In this document: one piece after another, positions 24,941-32,934 of the stretch | How the letters are laid out: each line of letters opens with the position of its first letter | Position numbering within the stretch: position 1 is the first letter of the stretch | Origin: Selenomonas sp. FOBRC6 | Lineage (GTDB): Bacteria; Bacillota; Negativicutes; Selenomonadales; Selenomonadaceae | DNA length: 64,000 nt | Reading direction: 5' to 3' | NCBI RefSeq assembly: GCF_000286455.1 | Contig: NZ_ALKG01000099.1 | Coordinates: forward strand, 1-64,000 | Notes under the pieces: model-generated | Databases searched by the model: none | What the model saw: the letters and a program-made list of their open reading frames with translations, nothing else | What the model was told of the DNA's origin: nothing | Program-made: the position numbers and the translations under genes

Positions 24941-25822
24941 TCATCCCTCCTGCCGCTCCAAACTCCCGACCGCATCGGACAGGCGTGCAAAATCCACAAG
25001 GGAGAGCTGCTCACCGCGCATATTCTCTGCAATGCCCGTCGCCGCAAGTCCCGCACGGCTCATCTCCTTGGTCAGTCCCGCACCTGTGAGTGCATTGAGG
25101 AGCGTCTTGCGCCGCTGGCCGAATGCGGCGCGAACAAGGCGGAAGAAGAGTTTTTCATCGTGCGGCTGAACTGTGGGCACATCCTGCACATGACAGGCAA
25201 TGACGGCACTCGTGACCTCGGGCGCGGGCAGGAAGGAGCGCGGCGGCACGTCCATGACCATGCGCGGCACGGTGAAATACTGCACGGCGACGGAGAGTGC
25301 GCCATAGTCCTTCGATCCGGGGCGTGCTGTCATGCGGACGGCAACTTCCTTCTGCACCATGGTGACGAGGCGTTCGATGGGCAGTCGCTGTTCAAGAAGC
25401 GTCATGATGATCGGTGTGGTGATGTAGTAGGGCAGATTCGCAACGACCTTGAATCGTTCTCCTGCACGAAGTCCCATAGTCTCAGGGATATTCAGCTTCA
25501 GAATATCCCCCGGAACGATGGTCACGTTGGCATATCCCTTGAGCGTTTCCGCAAGTACGGTGGGAAGTTTTTTGTCCAGCTCGACAGCAACGACGCGCGC
25601 ACCGCTCTCGGCGAGTCCCTGTGTGAGCGTACCGATGCCGGGACCGATCTCAAGCACAATGTCCGCTGGGGAGAGTTCTGCCGTGTCGACAATGCCCTGC
25701 ACGACGCTCCGATCCACGAGGAAGTTCTGCCCAAGGCGTTTGCTCGCACGCAGGTGAAATGCACTGAGGATGTGGCGTGTGACCTTGGGATCGGCGATCA
25801 CGGGGATACTTGCGTTCATCAT
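24941..25822 (-). CDS. ksgA: 16S rRNA dimethyladenosine transferase KsgA/RsmA
   Basis: 293 aa. KsgA signatures are clear: RASKRLGQNFLVDRSVVQGI, the SAM-binding VLEIGPGIGTLTQGLAESG, and the catalytic NLPYYITTPI. It dimethylates two adjacent adenines in helix 45 of 16S rRNA. The start overlaps the rnmV stop, the classical Firmicutes pair rnmV-ksgA. Length is normal. Confidence 0.96.
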   Translation of the reverse strand: MMNASIPVIADPKVTRHILSAFHLRASKRLGQNFLVDRSVVQGIVDTAELSPADIVLEIGPGIGTLTQGLAESGARVVAVELDKKLPTVLAETLKGYANVTIVPGDILKLNIPETMGLRAGERFKVVANLPYYITTPIIMTLLEQRLPIERLVTMVQKEVAVRMTARPGSKDYGALSVAVQYFTVPRMVMDVPPRSFLPAPEVTSAVIACHVQDVPTVQPHDEKLFFRLVRAAFGQRRKTLLNALTGAGLTKEMSRAGLAATGIAENMRGEQLSLVDFARLSDAVGSLERQEG

Positions 25823-26355
25823 AGCTCCTCTATTGCTGTTATAAATTCCTCGCGTGTGACTCCATACGTGTTGAGGCGGCGGAGAAAGGTCTTGGCGTTC
25901 GCAAAGCCAAGCCCAAGATGGCGTCCAAGGCGTGCGCGGCGTGCGACGGCGTCATCTGTGCCCGTCAGTCCGTGCATCATCATATCACTCATCGAAAAGA
26001 TCTCTGCAGGGGCATCCATCGGTGTCCGCACCTTTTCGAGCGCCGCACGGATCGCGTCGGGACTCGCCTGCTCGACGCCGACATCGCCGTCGTTCAGATT
26101 CGTCGCATCCTCGGCGGGGATGAAGGCATGGCGCGCATGCGGGAACATCTCTGTGAGGCGCGCGCGGATGCGCTCACCGACGGTATCGGGGTCGGTGAGG
26201 ACGATGATGCCGCGCTTCTCATACGCGGCGCGGATATTTTTGATCGCCGCGCTGCGCAGACGGAATCCATCCGTGATGATGCAGTCCGCCTCTATTGCAC
26301 GCCGCACAGCGAGAACGTCCATCTTTCCCTCAACGATAATAACTTCTTTAATCAA
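25819..26355 (-). CDS. rnmV: Ribonuclease M5 (5S rRNA maturase)
   Basis: 178 aa Toprim-domain protein. The N-terminus IKEVIIVEGKMDVLAVRRA holds the catalytic Glu, and the second Toprim motif is IVLTDPDTVGERIRARL (D-x-D). RNase M5 trims 5S rRNA precursors. Followed directly by ksgA with overlapping codons. A DUF4160/DUF2442 gene pair sits immediately upstream, about 40 bases away. Confidence 0.93.
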   Translation of the reverse strand: MIKEVIIVEGKMDVLAVRRAIEADCIITDGFRLRSAAIKNIRAAYEKRGIIVLTDPDTVGERIRARLTEMFPHARHAFIPAEDATNLNDGDVGVEQASPDAIRAALEKVRTPMDAPAEIFSMSDMMMHGLTGTDDAVARRARLGRHLGLGFANAKTFLRRLNTYGVTREEFITAIEEL

Positions 26356-26395
26356 CAGATGTTCCTTTCGATAGGCTTCCCTCGCGCGTTACAGA

Positions 26396-26695
26396 TTATG
26401 CAGACTCTTCGAGAGGGTCTTTCACGACAGGTGCTTCATAGAGCACAAAGGGATCGATGTCAATACATTTCGTCGCGTCGCGATTTCCTTCGAGATCCCA
26501 CGCCACAGAGCCATTTATCACGGTTATAGTATCTACAAAGACCTGCCGATCACGCAGGCGTGCAAAAACGCCCGTGCCCATGACAAGCGCCGAAGCATCG
26601 TAGCGACGTACTGTGCCATCGTTGAAATATGCGTATACGATATAGTTTTCGCCCGGAACAGCCTGCAATACCTCAGGAAAGAAACGGGGATCCAT
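26396..26695 (-). CDS. DUF2442 domain protein
   Basis: About 99 aa. The pattern NYIVYAYFNDGTVRRYDASAL followed by WDLEGNRDATKCIDIDPF is typical of DUF2442. Start placed at ATG 26695 with GGAGG eight bases upstream; an in-frame GTG at 26704 overlaps the DUF4160 stop. DUF4160 and DUF2442 genes recur as neighbours and have been suggested to form toxin-antitoxin-like modules, but no function is established here. It sits inside a housekeeping operon. Confidence 0.82.
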   Translation of the reverse strand: MDPRFFPEVLQAVPGENYIVYAYFNDGTVRRYDASALVMGTGVFARLRDRQVFVDTITVINGSVAWDLEGNRDATKCIDIDPFVLYEAPVVKDPLEESA

Positions 26696-26700
26696 CCTGC

Positions 26701-26967
26701 TCACCTCCTTCGCATGGGAGGAATCGGATTTGGTGCTTTGCCGCTTTTTACCAATTCCCAGTCCTGCATGAGTTCATCCTGATAAAGGATACACCAAGCT
26801 AAAACAAGTTTGAGTTGTCTATTGGGAAGATAGCCGCTCAGAACACAGGCATTCTGAATATCAATCCGCGCCTTATGCCCTGCATATTCTGCATGGATAT
26901 GCGGAGGATTGTGGTCGTTGTAGTAAATCGTGATACGAATACCAAAGAACAAACTGATTTCAGGCAT
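26701..26967 (-). CDS. DUF4160 domain protein
   Basis: 88 aa. The motif ITIYYNDHNPPHIHAEYAGHKA, rich in His, Asn and Pro, defines DUF4160. The rest (LPNRQLKLVLAWCILYQDELMQDWEL) matches the family. Start set at ATG 26967 with a G-rich ribosome site. Its stop touches the DUF2442 gene, so the two are co-translated. Function unknown; a toxin-antitoxin role is only a suggestion from gene pairing in general. Confidence 0.83.
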   Translation of the reverse strand: MPEISLFFGIRITIYYNDHNPPHIHAEYAGHKARIDIQNACVLSGYLPNRQLKLVLAWCILYQDELMQDWELVKSGKAPNPIPPMRRR

Positions 26968-26981
26968 ATTACATCCCCCCG

Positions 26982-27653
26982 TCACAAAAATCTCCGCACT
27001 TCCCCATACAGGCTCTCATGAATCTCCGTGATCGGCAGCGGTTCCCCATCCACACTCGACGGAATCCGTACCCAGCCGTAGCGCTCGGCGAGGAGGACGT
27101 AGGCGTCGTGGGCCCGTTCGAGGTAGGCGGCGTCGCGTTCGTGGATATCAGGAGTGCTCCCCTTCTCCTTTGCACGCATGGCGATGAGACGCTCCGCCGC
27201 ACGCGGCTCCATGTCGAGAAAGAAAACAGCGTCGGGAATGGGCAGTCCCATCTTGCGGAACTCAAGATCGTAAAGCCAGTCAAGAAACGTGTCGCGCTCG
27301 GCCGCATCCGTGATCTTCACCGCCTGATGCACCATGTTGGACGTGGTATAGCGATCGGCAAGAATAATGGCGCCCCCCTCATAGTCACGCCCCCACTTCA
27401 TCCGATAGGAGGCATAGCGGTCGACGGCAAAGAAGGTCGATGCCGCATAGGCGTTCACATCGTCCGCATGCGCACCGAAATCGCCGCGCAGATACATCCG
27501 CACAAGCATGGACGAGTCCGCCTCGTAGTCGGGAAAGGTCACGGGCACGACGCAATGTCCTTCACGCATAAGCCGCTCGGCTAAAAGCCGCGTCTGTGTC
27601 TCCTTGCCCGAGCCGTCTCCCGCCTCGATGATAAAGAGTTTTCCGTTTGCCAT
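26982..27653 (-). CDS. tmk: Thymidylate kinase (dTMP kinase)
   Basis: 223 aa P-loop kinase. Walker A is FIIEAGDGSGKETQTRLLA, the thymidylate-kinase DRY-like motif is ILADRYTTSNMVHQ, and a lid region follows LDMEPRAAERLIAMR. It phosphorylates dTMP to dTDP. Start set at ATG 27653 with AGGG upstream, one base after the decarboxylase stop. Position after an Orn/Lys/Arg decarboxylase-type gene parallels Bacillus yaaO-tmk. Walker A shows Asp rather than Thr/Pro near the glycine run, but the overall match is good. Confidence 0.88.
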   Translation of the reverse strand: MANGKLFIIEAGDGSGKETQTRLLAERLMREGHCVVPVTFPDYEADSSMLVRMYLRGDFGAHADDVNAYAASTFFAVDRYASYRMKWGRDYEGGAIILADRYTTSNMVHQAVKITDAAERDTFLDWLYDLEFRKMGLPIPDAVFFLDMEPRAAERLIAMRAKEKGSTPDIHERDAAYLERAHDAYVLLAERYGWVRIPSSVDGEPLPITEIHESLYGEVRRFL

Positions 27654-27654
27654 A

Positions 27655-29106
27655 TTACCCTTCCGCAATGACCATAATTGTCGCAAGCGATGCGTCCGCC
27701 GCCCCCACTACACGTGCGCCGATTGCCTTCATTGCACCGAGATAGCGAAGCGCCTCTGCATCGATCCGATCACCGGGCACAAGTACGGGAATGCCCGGCG
27801 GATAGAACACAATCGTCTCCGCCGCAATCCGCCCCTCGGCGCGCTCCGCCGGAACACGCTCACCGCGTGCAAAATACGCATCGCGCGGTGCAAGTGCAGT
27901 CTCTGGAATCGGCAGCAGCGCTAAAAACGACGCCGCGCCACGCGAGGTGCACATTGGCGCACACGATGCCGCCATATCCCGCAGCGCCGCAAAAATCCGC
28001 TCCGTCTCACGCGCTCCGTCCGCATAGGACAGGAGAAGCAGCACATTTCGCGCGTCGGCAAGCTCGCACGCGATATTGCGCTGCCGCAGTTCTGCCTCCG
28101 CCGCAAAGCCCGAGAGTCCGAGTCCCGTGACCTGCACCGTGATCTTCAGCGGATCAAGCGCAAGACGCCCTGCCCCGCCCATATACTCCGCACCGAACGA
28201 CCAAAGCCCCGGGATCTCGTTGATGCGGCAACGCAGCTCATCTGCGCAGCAAATCGCGGCGGCAAGGCGTTCCCGCCCGTCCGCCGCCATCTGCGCACGT
28301 GCGAGATCAAGCGAGGCAAGCAGAATCTCATTTGGACTCGTGGATTGCATAATCCCCGATGCCGCCCGAATACGCTCCGCCGGCACACGCCCGTCGCGTG
28401 CGAGCAGCATCGATGTCTGCGTCAGCGAACCGAGCAGCTTATGCGTGCTCTCCGCCGAGAGATCCGCACCTGCCTCCATGGCGGACGGCGGCAGCTCATC
28501 GGAAAAGGCAAAGTGCGCCCCATGCGCCGCATCCACAAGCAGCAGCATATCATGCGCGTGCAGGAAGTCCGCAATTCTCTCCAGCTCCGTCGCCACGCCG
28601 TAGTACGTTGGATAGACGAGGAGCGCCGCGCGCGCCTCTGGATGCTCCCACACGGCGCGCTCCACTGCAGCGAGGGACACGCCCATCGCAATGCCGAGCC
28701 GCGTGTCGATCTCGGGCTGCATGTAGATGGGGCGCACGTCTGCGAGGATCATCGCCCCCACAATGGAGCGATGCACATTGCGCGGCACGAGGAGGACGTC
28801 ACCCGGCGCCAGCGCCGCCATCAGCATCGTGTGAATCGCGCCCGTCGTCCCGTTCACCATGAAGTACGCCGCATCCGCACCGTACGCCTCTGCCGCCAGA
28901 GTCTCCGCCGCACGAATGCAGCCCGTCGGCGCATGGAGATCGTCCAGCTCCGCCGAGAGAGAGACATCGGCGCGCAGCCCCTCCTCCGTAAAGAAGCGCC
29001 GCAGCATGGGATGCGCCCCGCGCCCGCCCTTATGCCCCGGCGTATGGAAGGGAGCGACGCCAAGCCCCGCGTAGCGAAGCACAGCCTCTGCGAGCGGCGC
29101 GTTCAA
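27655..29106 (-). CDS. Orn/Lys/Arg decarboxylase-family PLP enzyme (YaaO/SpeA-like)
   Basis: 483 aa fold-type I PLP enzyme. The N-terminus contains PFHTPGHKGGRG, the family signature. FMVNGTTGAIHTML, LLVDAAHGAHFAF and the PLP-lysine motif STHKLLGSLTQ follow. The family decarboxylates basic amino acids for polyamine synthesis. The best start is TTG 29106 with GGAGG upstream, overlapping the degS stop (TTGA); the PGHKGG motif lies too near the frame start for a later ATG. Located before tmk as in Bacillus. Substrate (Arg, Lys or Orn) not decidable. Confidence 0.85.
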   Translation of the reverse strand: MNAPLAEAVLRYAGLGVAPFHTPGHKGGRGAHPMLRRFFTEEGLRADVSLSAELDDLHAPTGCIRAAETLAAEAYGADAAYFMVNGTTGAIHTMLMAALAPGDVLLVPRNVHRSIVGAMILADVRPIYMQPEIDTRLGIAMGVSLAAVERAVWEHPEARAALLVYPTYYGVATELERIADFLHAHDMLLLVDAAHGAHFAFSDELPPSAMEAGADLSAESTHKLLGSLTQTSMLLARDGRVPAERIRAASGIMQSTSPNEILLASLDLARAQMAADGRERLAAAICCADELRCRINEIPGLWSFGAEYMGGAGRLALDPLKITVQVTGLGLSGFAAEAELRQRNIACELADARNVLLLLSYADGARETERIFAALRDMAASCAPMCTSRGAASFLALLPIPETALAPRDAYFARGERVPAERAEGRIAAETIVFYPPGIPVLVPGDRIDAEALRYLGAMKAIGARVVGAADASLATIMVIAEG

Positions 29107-30368
29107 TTTTCCTCCACCATGCGGTTCTCGACGCGCAGATGCACCTTTGTCCCCTGATTCGGCGCAGAGATGATCTGAATCGCCGCGCCGATGAGCTTCG
29201 CGCGCTCCTCCATGCCGATCACGCCGAAATGACGCCCCCGCAGACGGCGCTGCGTCTCCATATCGAGCGCGTCATCCATCTCCTCTGTCTGTTCCGGCTC
29301 CTCGGGCAGGCGGGTCGGGTCAAAGCCGACCCCGTCGTCGGCGATGAGCACAGACAGCGCCTGCTCCGTATAGCGCATGCGCACGCGCACCTTGTCCGTC
29401 TTGGCATGGTGGACGACGTTATTCAGCGCCTCCTGCACAATGCGGAAAACCGCAATCTCCACATGTTTCGGCAGTATGTAATGCGTCCCCTCAAGGCTGA
29501 ACGTCCCGCGCAGCTTCCCGCGCTCACCGAAGAGACGGATGAGCTGTTCCACCGCCTGTGGGAGCCCCAGATCATCAAGCGCCATCGGACGCATATCGAA
29601 GATGATCTGCCGTACGCCCGTGAGGCATTTGCGAATCTCCTCGCGCAGCTCCACGAGCGTCTTCTTTGCCTCCGCCATATCCTGATCCATCAGGCGCTCC
29701 GTAATCGTCGTCGTGAAGAGCACATTCGCGAGATCCTGCGCGGGACCGTCGTGAATCTCGCGCGAGATGCGGTAGCGCTCCTCCTCCGTCGCCTTGATGA
29801 TGCGCGCGCCGACAAATTTATCCTTCTGCACCGCCTCGATCTTCCAGAGCACACCGCTGACCTGTGTGCTGAGATAGCTGAGCACGGAGCCGATGGAGAG
29901 CGCCATATGCTCCGCACGTGCCACGACATTGTGCAGGTAGCGCAGGCGGATCTCGAGCTTGTCGCGCTCCACGCGCATGGACTGCTCCTTCTCGCGCTCG
30001 ATCGCGAGATTGATCTGGATGATGGAGACCGCCTCATAGGTCTTGCGGATCTCATCCTCCGTATGCTCTGCGAAATTCCGACTCACCTCGGCGAGCTTCT
30101 GCTTCGCCCGCTGCTCGTCCGCCGCGAGCGCATCCACGCGCTCGATGCTCTCCGCAACGCGCTGCTTCAGCTCCGCGAGCCGCTGCCGCGCGTCGTCCAC
30201 CTCATTACGCGTATTCTGGTAGATGTCGAAGATCTGCGTCTTATTGTCCTCGATCGTGTCGATCGTATTCGTCAGCAGCCTGCGCAGCTGCCCCTCCTCG
30301 AGCCCCTCTACGGGCTGGTCATCCACTCGCTGATAGCCCTGTGAACGTCGTCTCTCATCTGTCCGCAT
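29103..30368 (-). CDS. DegS-like cytoplasmic sensor histidine kinase
   Basis: 421 aa, no membrane segment. The first about 170 residues are a long coiled coil as in DegS. The HisKA_3 motif ISREIHDGPAQDLAN carries phosphoacceptor His206. The HATPase part shows FRIVQEALNNVVHHAK and IADDGVGFDPTRL. Start placed at ATG 30368 with AGGAGGG upstream; longer frames lack support. DegS normally pairs with DegU, but no response regulator gene is in the window. It opens the run degS, decarboxylase, tmk, DUF4160, DUF2442, rnmV, ksgA. Confidence 0.85.
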   Translation of the reverse strand: MRTDERRRSQGYQRVDDQPVEGLEEGQLRRLLTNTIDTIEDNKTQIFDIYQNTRNEVDDARQRLAELKQRVAESIERVDALAADEQRAKQKLAEVSRNFAEHTEDEIRKTYEAVSIIQINLAIEREKEQSMRVERDKLEIRLRYLHNVVARAEHMALSIGSVLSYLSTQVSGVLWKIEAVQKDKFVGARIIKATEEERYRISREIHDGPAQDLANVLFTTTITERLMDQDMAEAKKTLVELREEIRKCLTGVRQIIFDMRPMALDDLGLPQAVEQLIRLFGERGKLRGTFSLEGTHYILPKHVEIAVFRIVQEALNNVVHHAKTDKVRVRMRYTEQALSVLIADDGVGFDPTRLPEEPEQTEEMDDALDMETQRRLRGRHFGVIGMEERAKLIGAAIQIISAPNQGTKVHLRVENRMVEEN

Positions 30369-30396
30369 CGCACCCTCCTGTCCTCTGACTGCGTTC

Positions 30397-30425
30397 ATTG
30401 TACCCCATTTCCCTCAAAAAGTCAC
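30397..30425 (-). promoter_or_regulatory. Probable promoter of the degS-like operon
   Basis: Minus-strand GTGACT (30425-30420), 17-base spacer, TACAAT (30402-30397), about 25 bases upstream of the degS ribosome site. Four of six and five of six matches. Confidence 0.5.
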
Positions 30426-30438
30426 GCAGACTTCTCCC

Positions 30439-30467
30439 TTGCTTTTTCCTTAAAAAATCGGTAAAAT
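30439..30467 (+). promoter_or_regulatory. Possible promoter of the YgbA_NO-family gene
   Basis: TTGCTT (30439-30444), 17-base spacer, TAAAAT (30462-30467). The -10 matches 5/6, the -35 only partly. It overlaps the upstream region of the divergent degS promoter. Confidence 0.35.
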
Positions 30468-30523
30468 GACGAAATGGAGAGAAACACACTTCCACATATA
30501 AGACGAAAGCACAGGTGAATCGC

Positions 30524-30979
30524 ATGAGCATCTTCTCACGCTTCCTCCCGAAGCGCAAACCGCCCGAACTCAAGAACAACATCCCGAAGGAGAAGGAGAA
30601 CATCCGCAAGACCTTCGGTGTATACTGCAGCAAGCACCACAGCCCGAAGGGCGGCAAGCTGTGCCCCGCCTGCACAGCGCTCCTCGCCACGGTCTTCACG
30701 AAGATCGACCGCTGCCCCTACGGCATCACAAAGCCGATCTGCGACCGCTGCGACCGCCCGTGCTTCGGTGCGAAGGCAACGCAGGACTTCCTCACGATCA
30801 TGAAAGGCACGCAGCGCGGCATGTTCCTGCGCCACCCGATCATGACGATCAAGCACAAGCTGGCGAGCATGGGCGTCGACTACGCGAAGTACCAGCAGGA
30901 TAAGAAGGTCAGCGACAAGGCAAAGGCGAAGGAAAAGGCGGCAAAGGCGCGCGCAAAGGAAAAAGAGAAGAAGAAGTAA
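30524..30979 (+). CDS. Nitrous oxide-stimulated promoter (YgbA_NO) family protein
   Basis: 151 aa. Seven cysteines in the first 80 residues: C35, C47, C50, C64, C73, C76, C80, plus His39, arranged as YCSKHHSPKGGKLCPAC...RCPYGITKPICDRCDRPC. This is the YgbA_NO family pattern, likely a metal or Fe-S site. Then a conserved RHPIMTIKHKL segment and a highly charged Lys/Ala/Glu tail (about 30 residues) follow. In enterobacteria ygbA is induced by nitric oxide. Start at ATG 30524 with AGGTG six bases upstream. It stands alone between a degS operon and a bidirectional terminator. Confidence 0.83.
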   Translation: MSIFSRFLPKRKPPELKNNIPKEKENIRKTFGVYCSKHHSPKGGKLCPACTALLATVFTKIDRCPYGITKPICDRCDRPCFGAKATQDFLTIMKGTQRGMFLRHPIMTIKHKLASMGVDYAKYQQDKKVSDKAKAKEKAAKARAKEKEKKK

Positions 30980-30987
30980 GGGCATAG

Positions 30988-31021
30988 AAAAACCTCCCGT
31001 TCGATTGCGGGAGGTTTTTTT
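30988..31021. terminator. Bidirectional intrinsic terminator
   Basis: A 12-base arm ending in ACCTCCCG (30988-30999) and its complement (31008-31021) form a hairpin with an 8-base loop. It is followed by a T run on the plus strand and by TTTTTC on the minus strand. It ends both the YgbA_NO gene and the convergent MCP gene. Confidence 0.9.
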
Positions 31022-31029
31022 GTTCCGTA

Positions 31030-31554
31030 TCAGGCGAGATTCTTGATATAGTCCTTCAGCTCGTCCGCCGCACGGGTCACGCGCGAGAGGTTCGCCGTGA
31101 TCTCCTGCGTCGATGCCGCCTGCTGCTCGCTGATGGAGCCGGTCGTCTCGATCGACTTCGAGATATCTTCGACGGCGCGGTTCATCTCATTCAGCGTCAC
31201 CTGAATGCGCTCCGTCGCCTCACGCGACTGCTCGGCAAGCTTGCGCACTTCCTCTGCGACAACGGCGAATCCGCGCCCCTGCTCGCCCGCGCGCGCCGCC
31301 TCGATGGCCGCGTTCAGTCCGAGCAGATTCGTCTGACCCGCGATATTCGTGATGAAGTCGATGACCTTGATCGTGTCGGCGTTGCGCTCCTGCAGGAACT
31401 TCGCCTGCTTCACGGACTCCTGTCCTGCGCTCGCCAGCTCCGTCGCACTCTTTGCGACCTGCTCGATCGCCTCGTAGACCGTCTGCGTCGAGGTTGCGAT
31501 CTGCTCAATCGCGGTGAGCAGGCGCTCGTGGTCAATCTTCGTCTCTTCTGCCAT
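31030..31554 (-). CDS. Soluble methyl-accepting chemotaxis-type signalling protein
   Basis: 174 aa made up almost entirely of the MCP cytoplasmic signalling hairpin. The hairpin tip is read in [33 protein letters not shown]. There are no membrane segments and no recognisable sensor domain. Start set at ATG 31554 with GGGAGG upstream; upstream in-frame codons lack a ribosome site. Such short proteins may signal to CheA/CheW from the cytoplasm, partner with another sensor, or have lost chemotaxis function. No che genes are in the window. Confidence 0.85.
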   Translation of the reverse strand: MAEETKIDHERLLTAIEQIATSTQTVYEAIEQVAKSATELASAGQESVKQAKFLQERNADTIKVIDFITNIAGQTNLLGLNAAIEAARAGEQGRGFAVVAEEVRKLAEQSREATERIQVTLNEMNRAVEDISKSIETTGSISEQQAASTQEITANLSRVTRAADELKDYIKNLA

Positions 31555-31630
31555 GTTTTGCTTCCTCCCTGATCCACCCGGATATGAATGATTTCGTTGT
31601 ACTCTTGCTATGTTTTTATTCAACGTACAT

Positions 31631-31680
31631 AAGAAAAACCCTTCTCAGATGAAAAATTTATCTGTGTAAATTCTTCATTT
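31631..31680 (-). terminator. Probable terminator after the exported-protein gene
   Basis: A 13-base stem (31668-31680 with 31647-31659), one mismatch and one G-U pair, 8-base loop, followed shortly by GGGTTTTTC on the minus strand. The stem overlaps the stop codon of the exported protein. Confidence 0.5.
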
Positions 31681-32934
31681 CTCAGGCATGAGAATGATGT
31701 TCACCGGAAGGTTCGATGCGCCCGGCGGTGAATACTCGAAGGACACCGGCTGCGCGCTTGTATAGGTACCGAGATCGGCAAGCTCCGTATACTGCGTGAG
31801 GAAGAGCAGCCCCTCCTCGCGCGCCTCTGCCACATTCGGCGGCTCCGGCAGTGTCTGATCGCCGAAGTAGCCACGCGTTGCAGGTGTCTGCACAAGGGAT
31901 CGCTTCGCCCCGTTCTCCGCGCGCATCGCGCCCGCATAGACGCCACCCAGCGGACTCAGGAAATAGCGTGTGTTATCGCGCCCCGTCGTCGGTATATTGA
32001 TCTGATAGAGAATGCCATAGTTGCCGTAGTTCACAACGGGCGAGCCGTCCGTTGCGTCGATGCCGCGGCGATAGACATCGTGAACATTGTCGCCAATTGG
32101 AAAGTAGACCGCGCCGTCCACCGCCGGGCGGTAGGTTTTCTGCGCCGTGATAACGCGGTTCATCCCCCGGAACGTGCCGCGCAGTGCAATCTCATCGCGT
32201 GGCAGCACGCGTGCAATGCGCAGGAAGGCGAAGGGATCGACATCCGCCCCGTACATGATAACGGAGACGCGCACAGGTGCATTCGCGTGGAAATCATAGA
32301 CGCCGTAGACAAGCTGTCCCGGTGCGAGCACGGTCGTGTCCATCTCAGGCACCAGGAGACGCGGGCGCTCCTTCGTCACATAGATGTGCTCGTTCATTTC
32401 GCGCGTGTCAAAATAGCCGATCTGTGTTGTCTTTCCGACGTGCAGATAGTCCGTGCTCGGTGCAGCTGCCGCGCCGCGCGTCACCGTGACAGTCGCAAGA
32501 TCCGCCTCCGTTTCGAGGACAACTGCGACCTTCTTCGGCTGCGCGGTATCGTTCAGATGATAGTAGAGGACACGCGCGTCACCCGTCACCGTATCGCGGT
32601 AGAGAATGCCAACCTCCTTCACGTATTCCGGACTGTCCGAGAAGAGCAACGTACCACCTGTATCGTAGGACTCCACAGGCCAGAGGCGCATGAGGCGCGA
32701 TGTGCCCGGCGAAAAGACGCGATTGCGGGGCGGCTCCGTCGAACCCAGGATGCTCGCAACGCGGTCACGAATATTCGCCTGCGCCGTACCACGCTCGCGC
32801 ATGATTGTTGTACCTTCCCCGTGCTGTGCAGCGAGTGCCTGCCCCGCTGTACAGGCGAGGGCGAGCGTGAGCGCCGCCATTTTCTGAAATATTCCCTTAT
32901 TCATTTCCCTTTGTTGCATTCCCTTCGTTTTCAT
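31675..32934 (-). CDS. Exported protein of unknown function
   Basis: 419 aa. The N-terminus has basic residues then MAALTLALACTAGQALA, a clear signal peptide with cleavage near Ala-Gln. The mature part is predicted mostly beta and contains no family I recognise. Visible stretches include STRLMRLWPVESYDTGGTLLFSD and NYGNYGILYQINIPTTGRDN, the latter suggesting a surface or periplasmic beta-sandwich. The start ATG overlaps the stop of the polysaccharide deacetylase gene (ATGA) with GGAG upstream, so the two are translationally coupled and may act together on an envelope glycan (inference). Last gene of the rapZ-yvcK-whiA run. Confidence 0.7.
   Translation of the reverse strand: MKTKGMQQREMNKGIFQKMAALTLALACTAGQALAAQHGEGTTIMRERGTAQANIRDRVASILGSTEPPRNRVFSPGTSRLMRLWPVESYDTGGTLLFSDSPEYVKEVGILYRDTVTGDARVLYYHLNDTAQPKKVAVVLETEADLATVTVTRGAAAAPSTDYLHVGKTTQIGYFDTREMNEHIYVTKERPRLLVPEMDTTVLAPGQLVYGVYDFHANAPVRVSVIMYGADVDPFAFLRIARVLPRDEIALRGTFRGMNRVITAQKTYRPAVDGAVYFPIGDNVHDVYRRGIDATDGSPVVNYGNYGILYQINIPTTGRDNTRYFLSPLGGVYAGAMRAENGAKRSLVQTPATRGYFGDQTLPEPPNVAEAREEGLLFLTQYTELADLGTYTSAQPVSFEYSPPGASNLPVNIILMPEK

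Noticed and set aside
23145-25169. Long plus-strand open frame of about 670 codons
   Set aside because: It lies antisense to the AEC transporter, PHP phosphatase and part of ksgA, all with clear motifs. Its composition is Arg/His-rich with no domain; it is a GC-content artefact.
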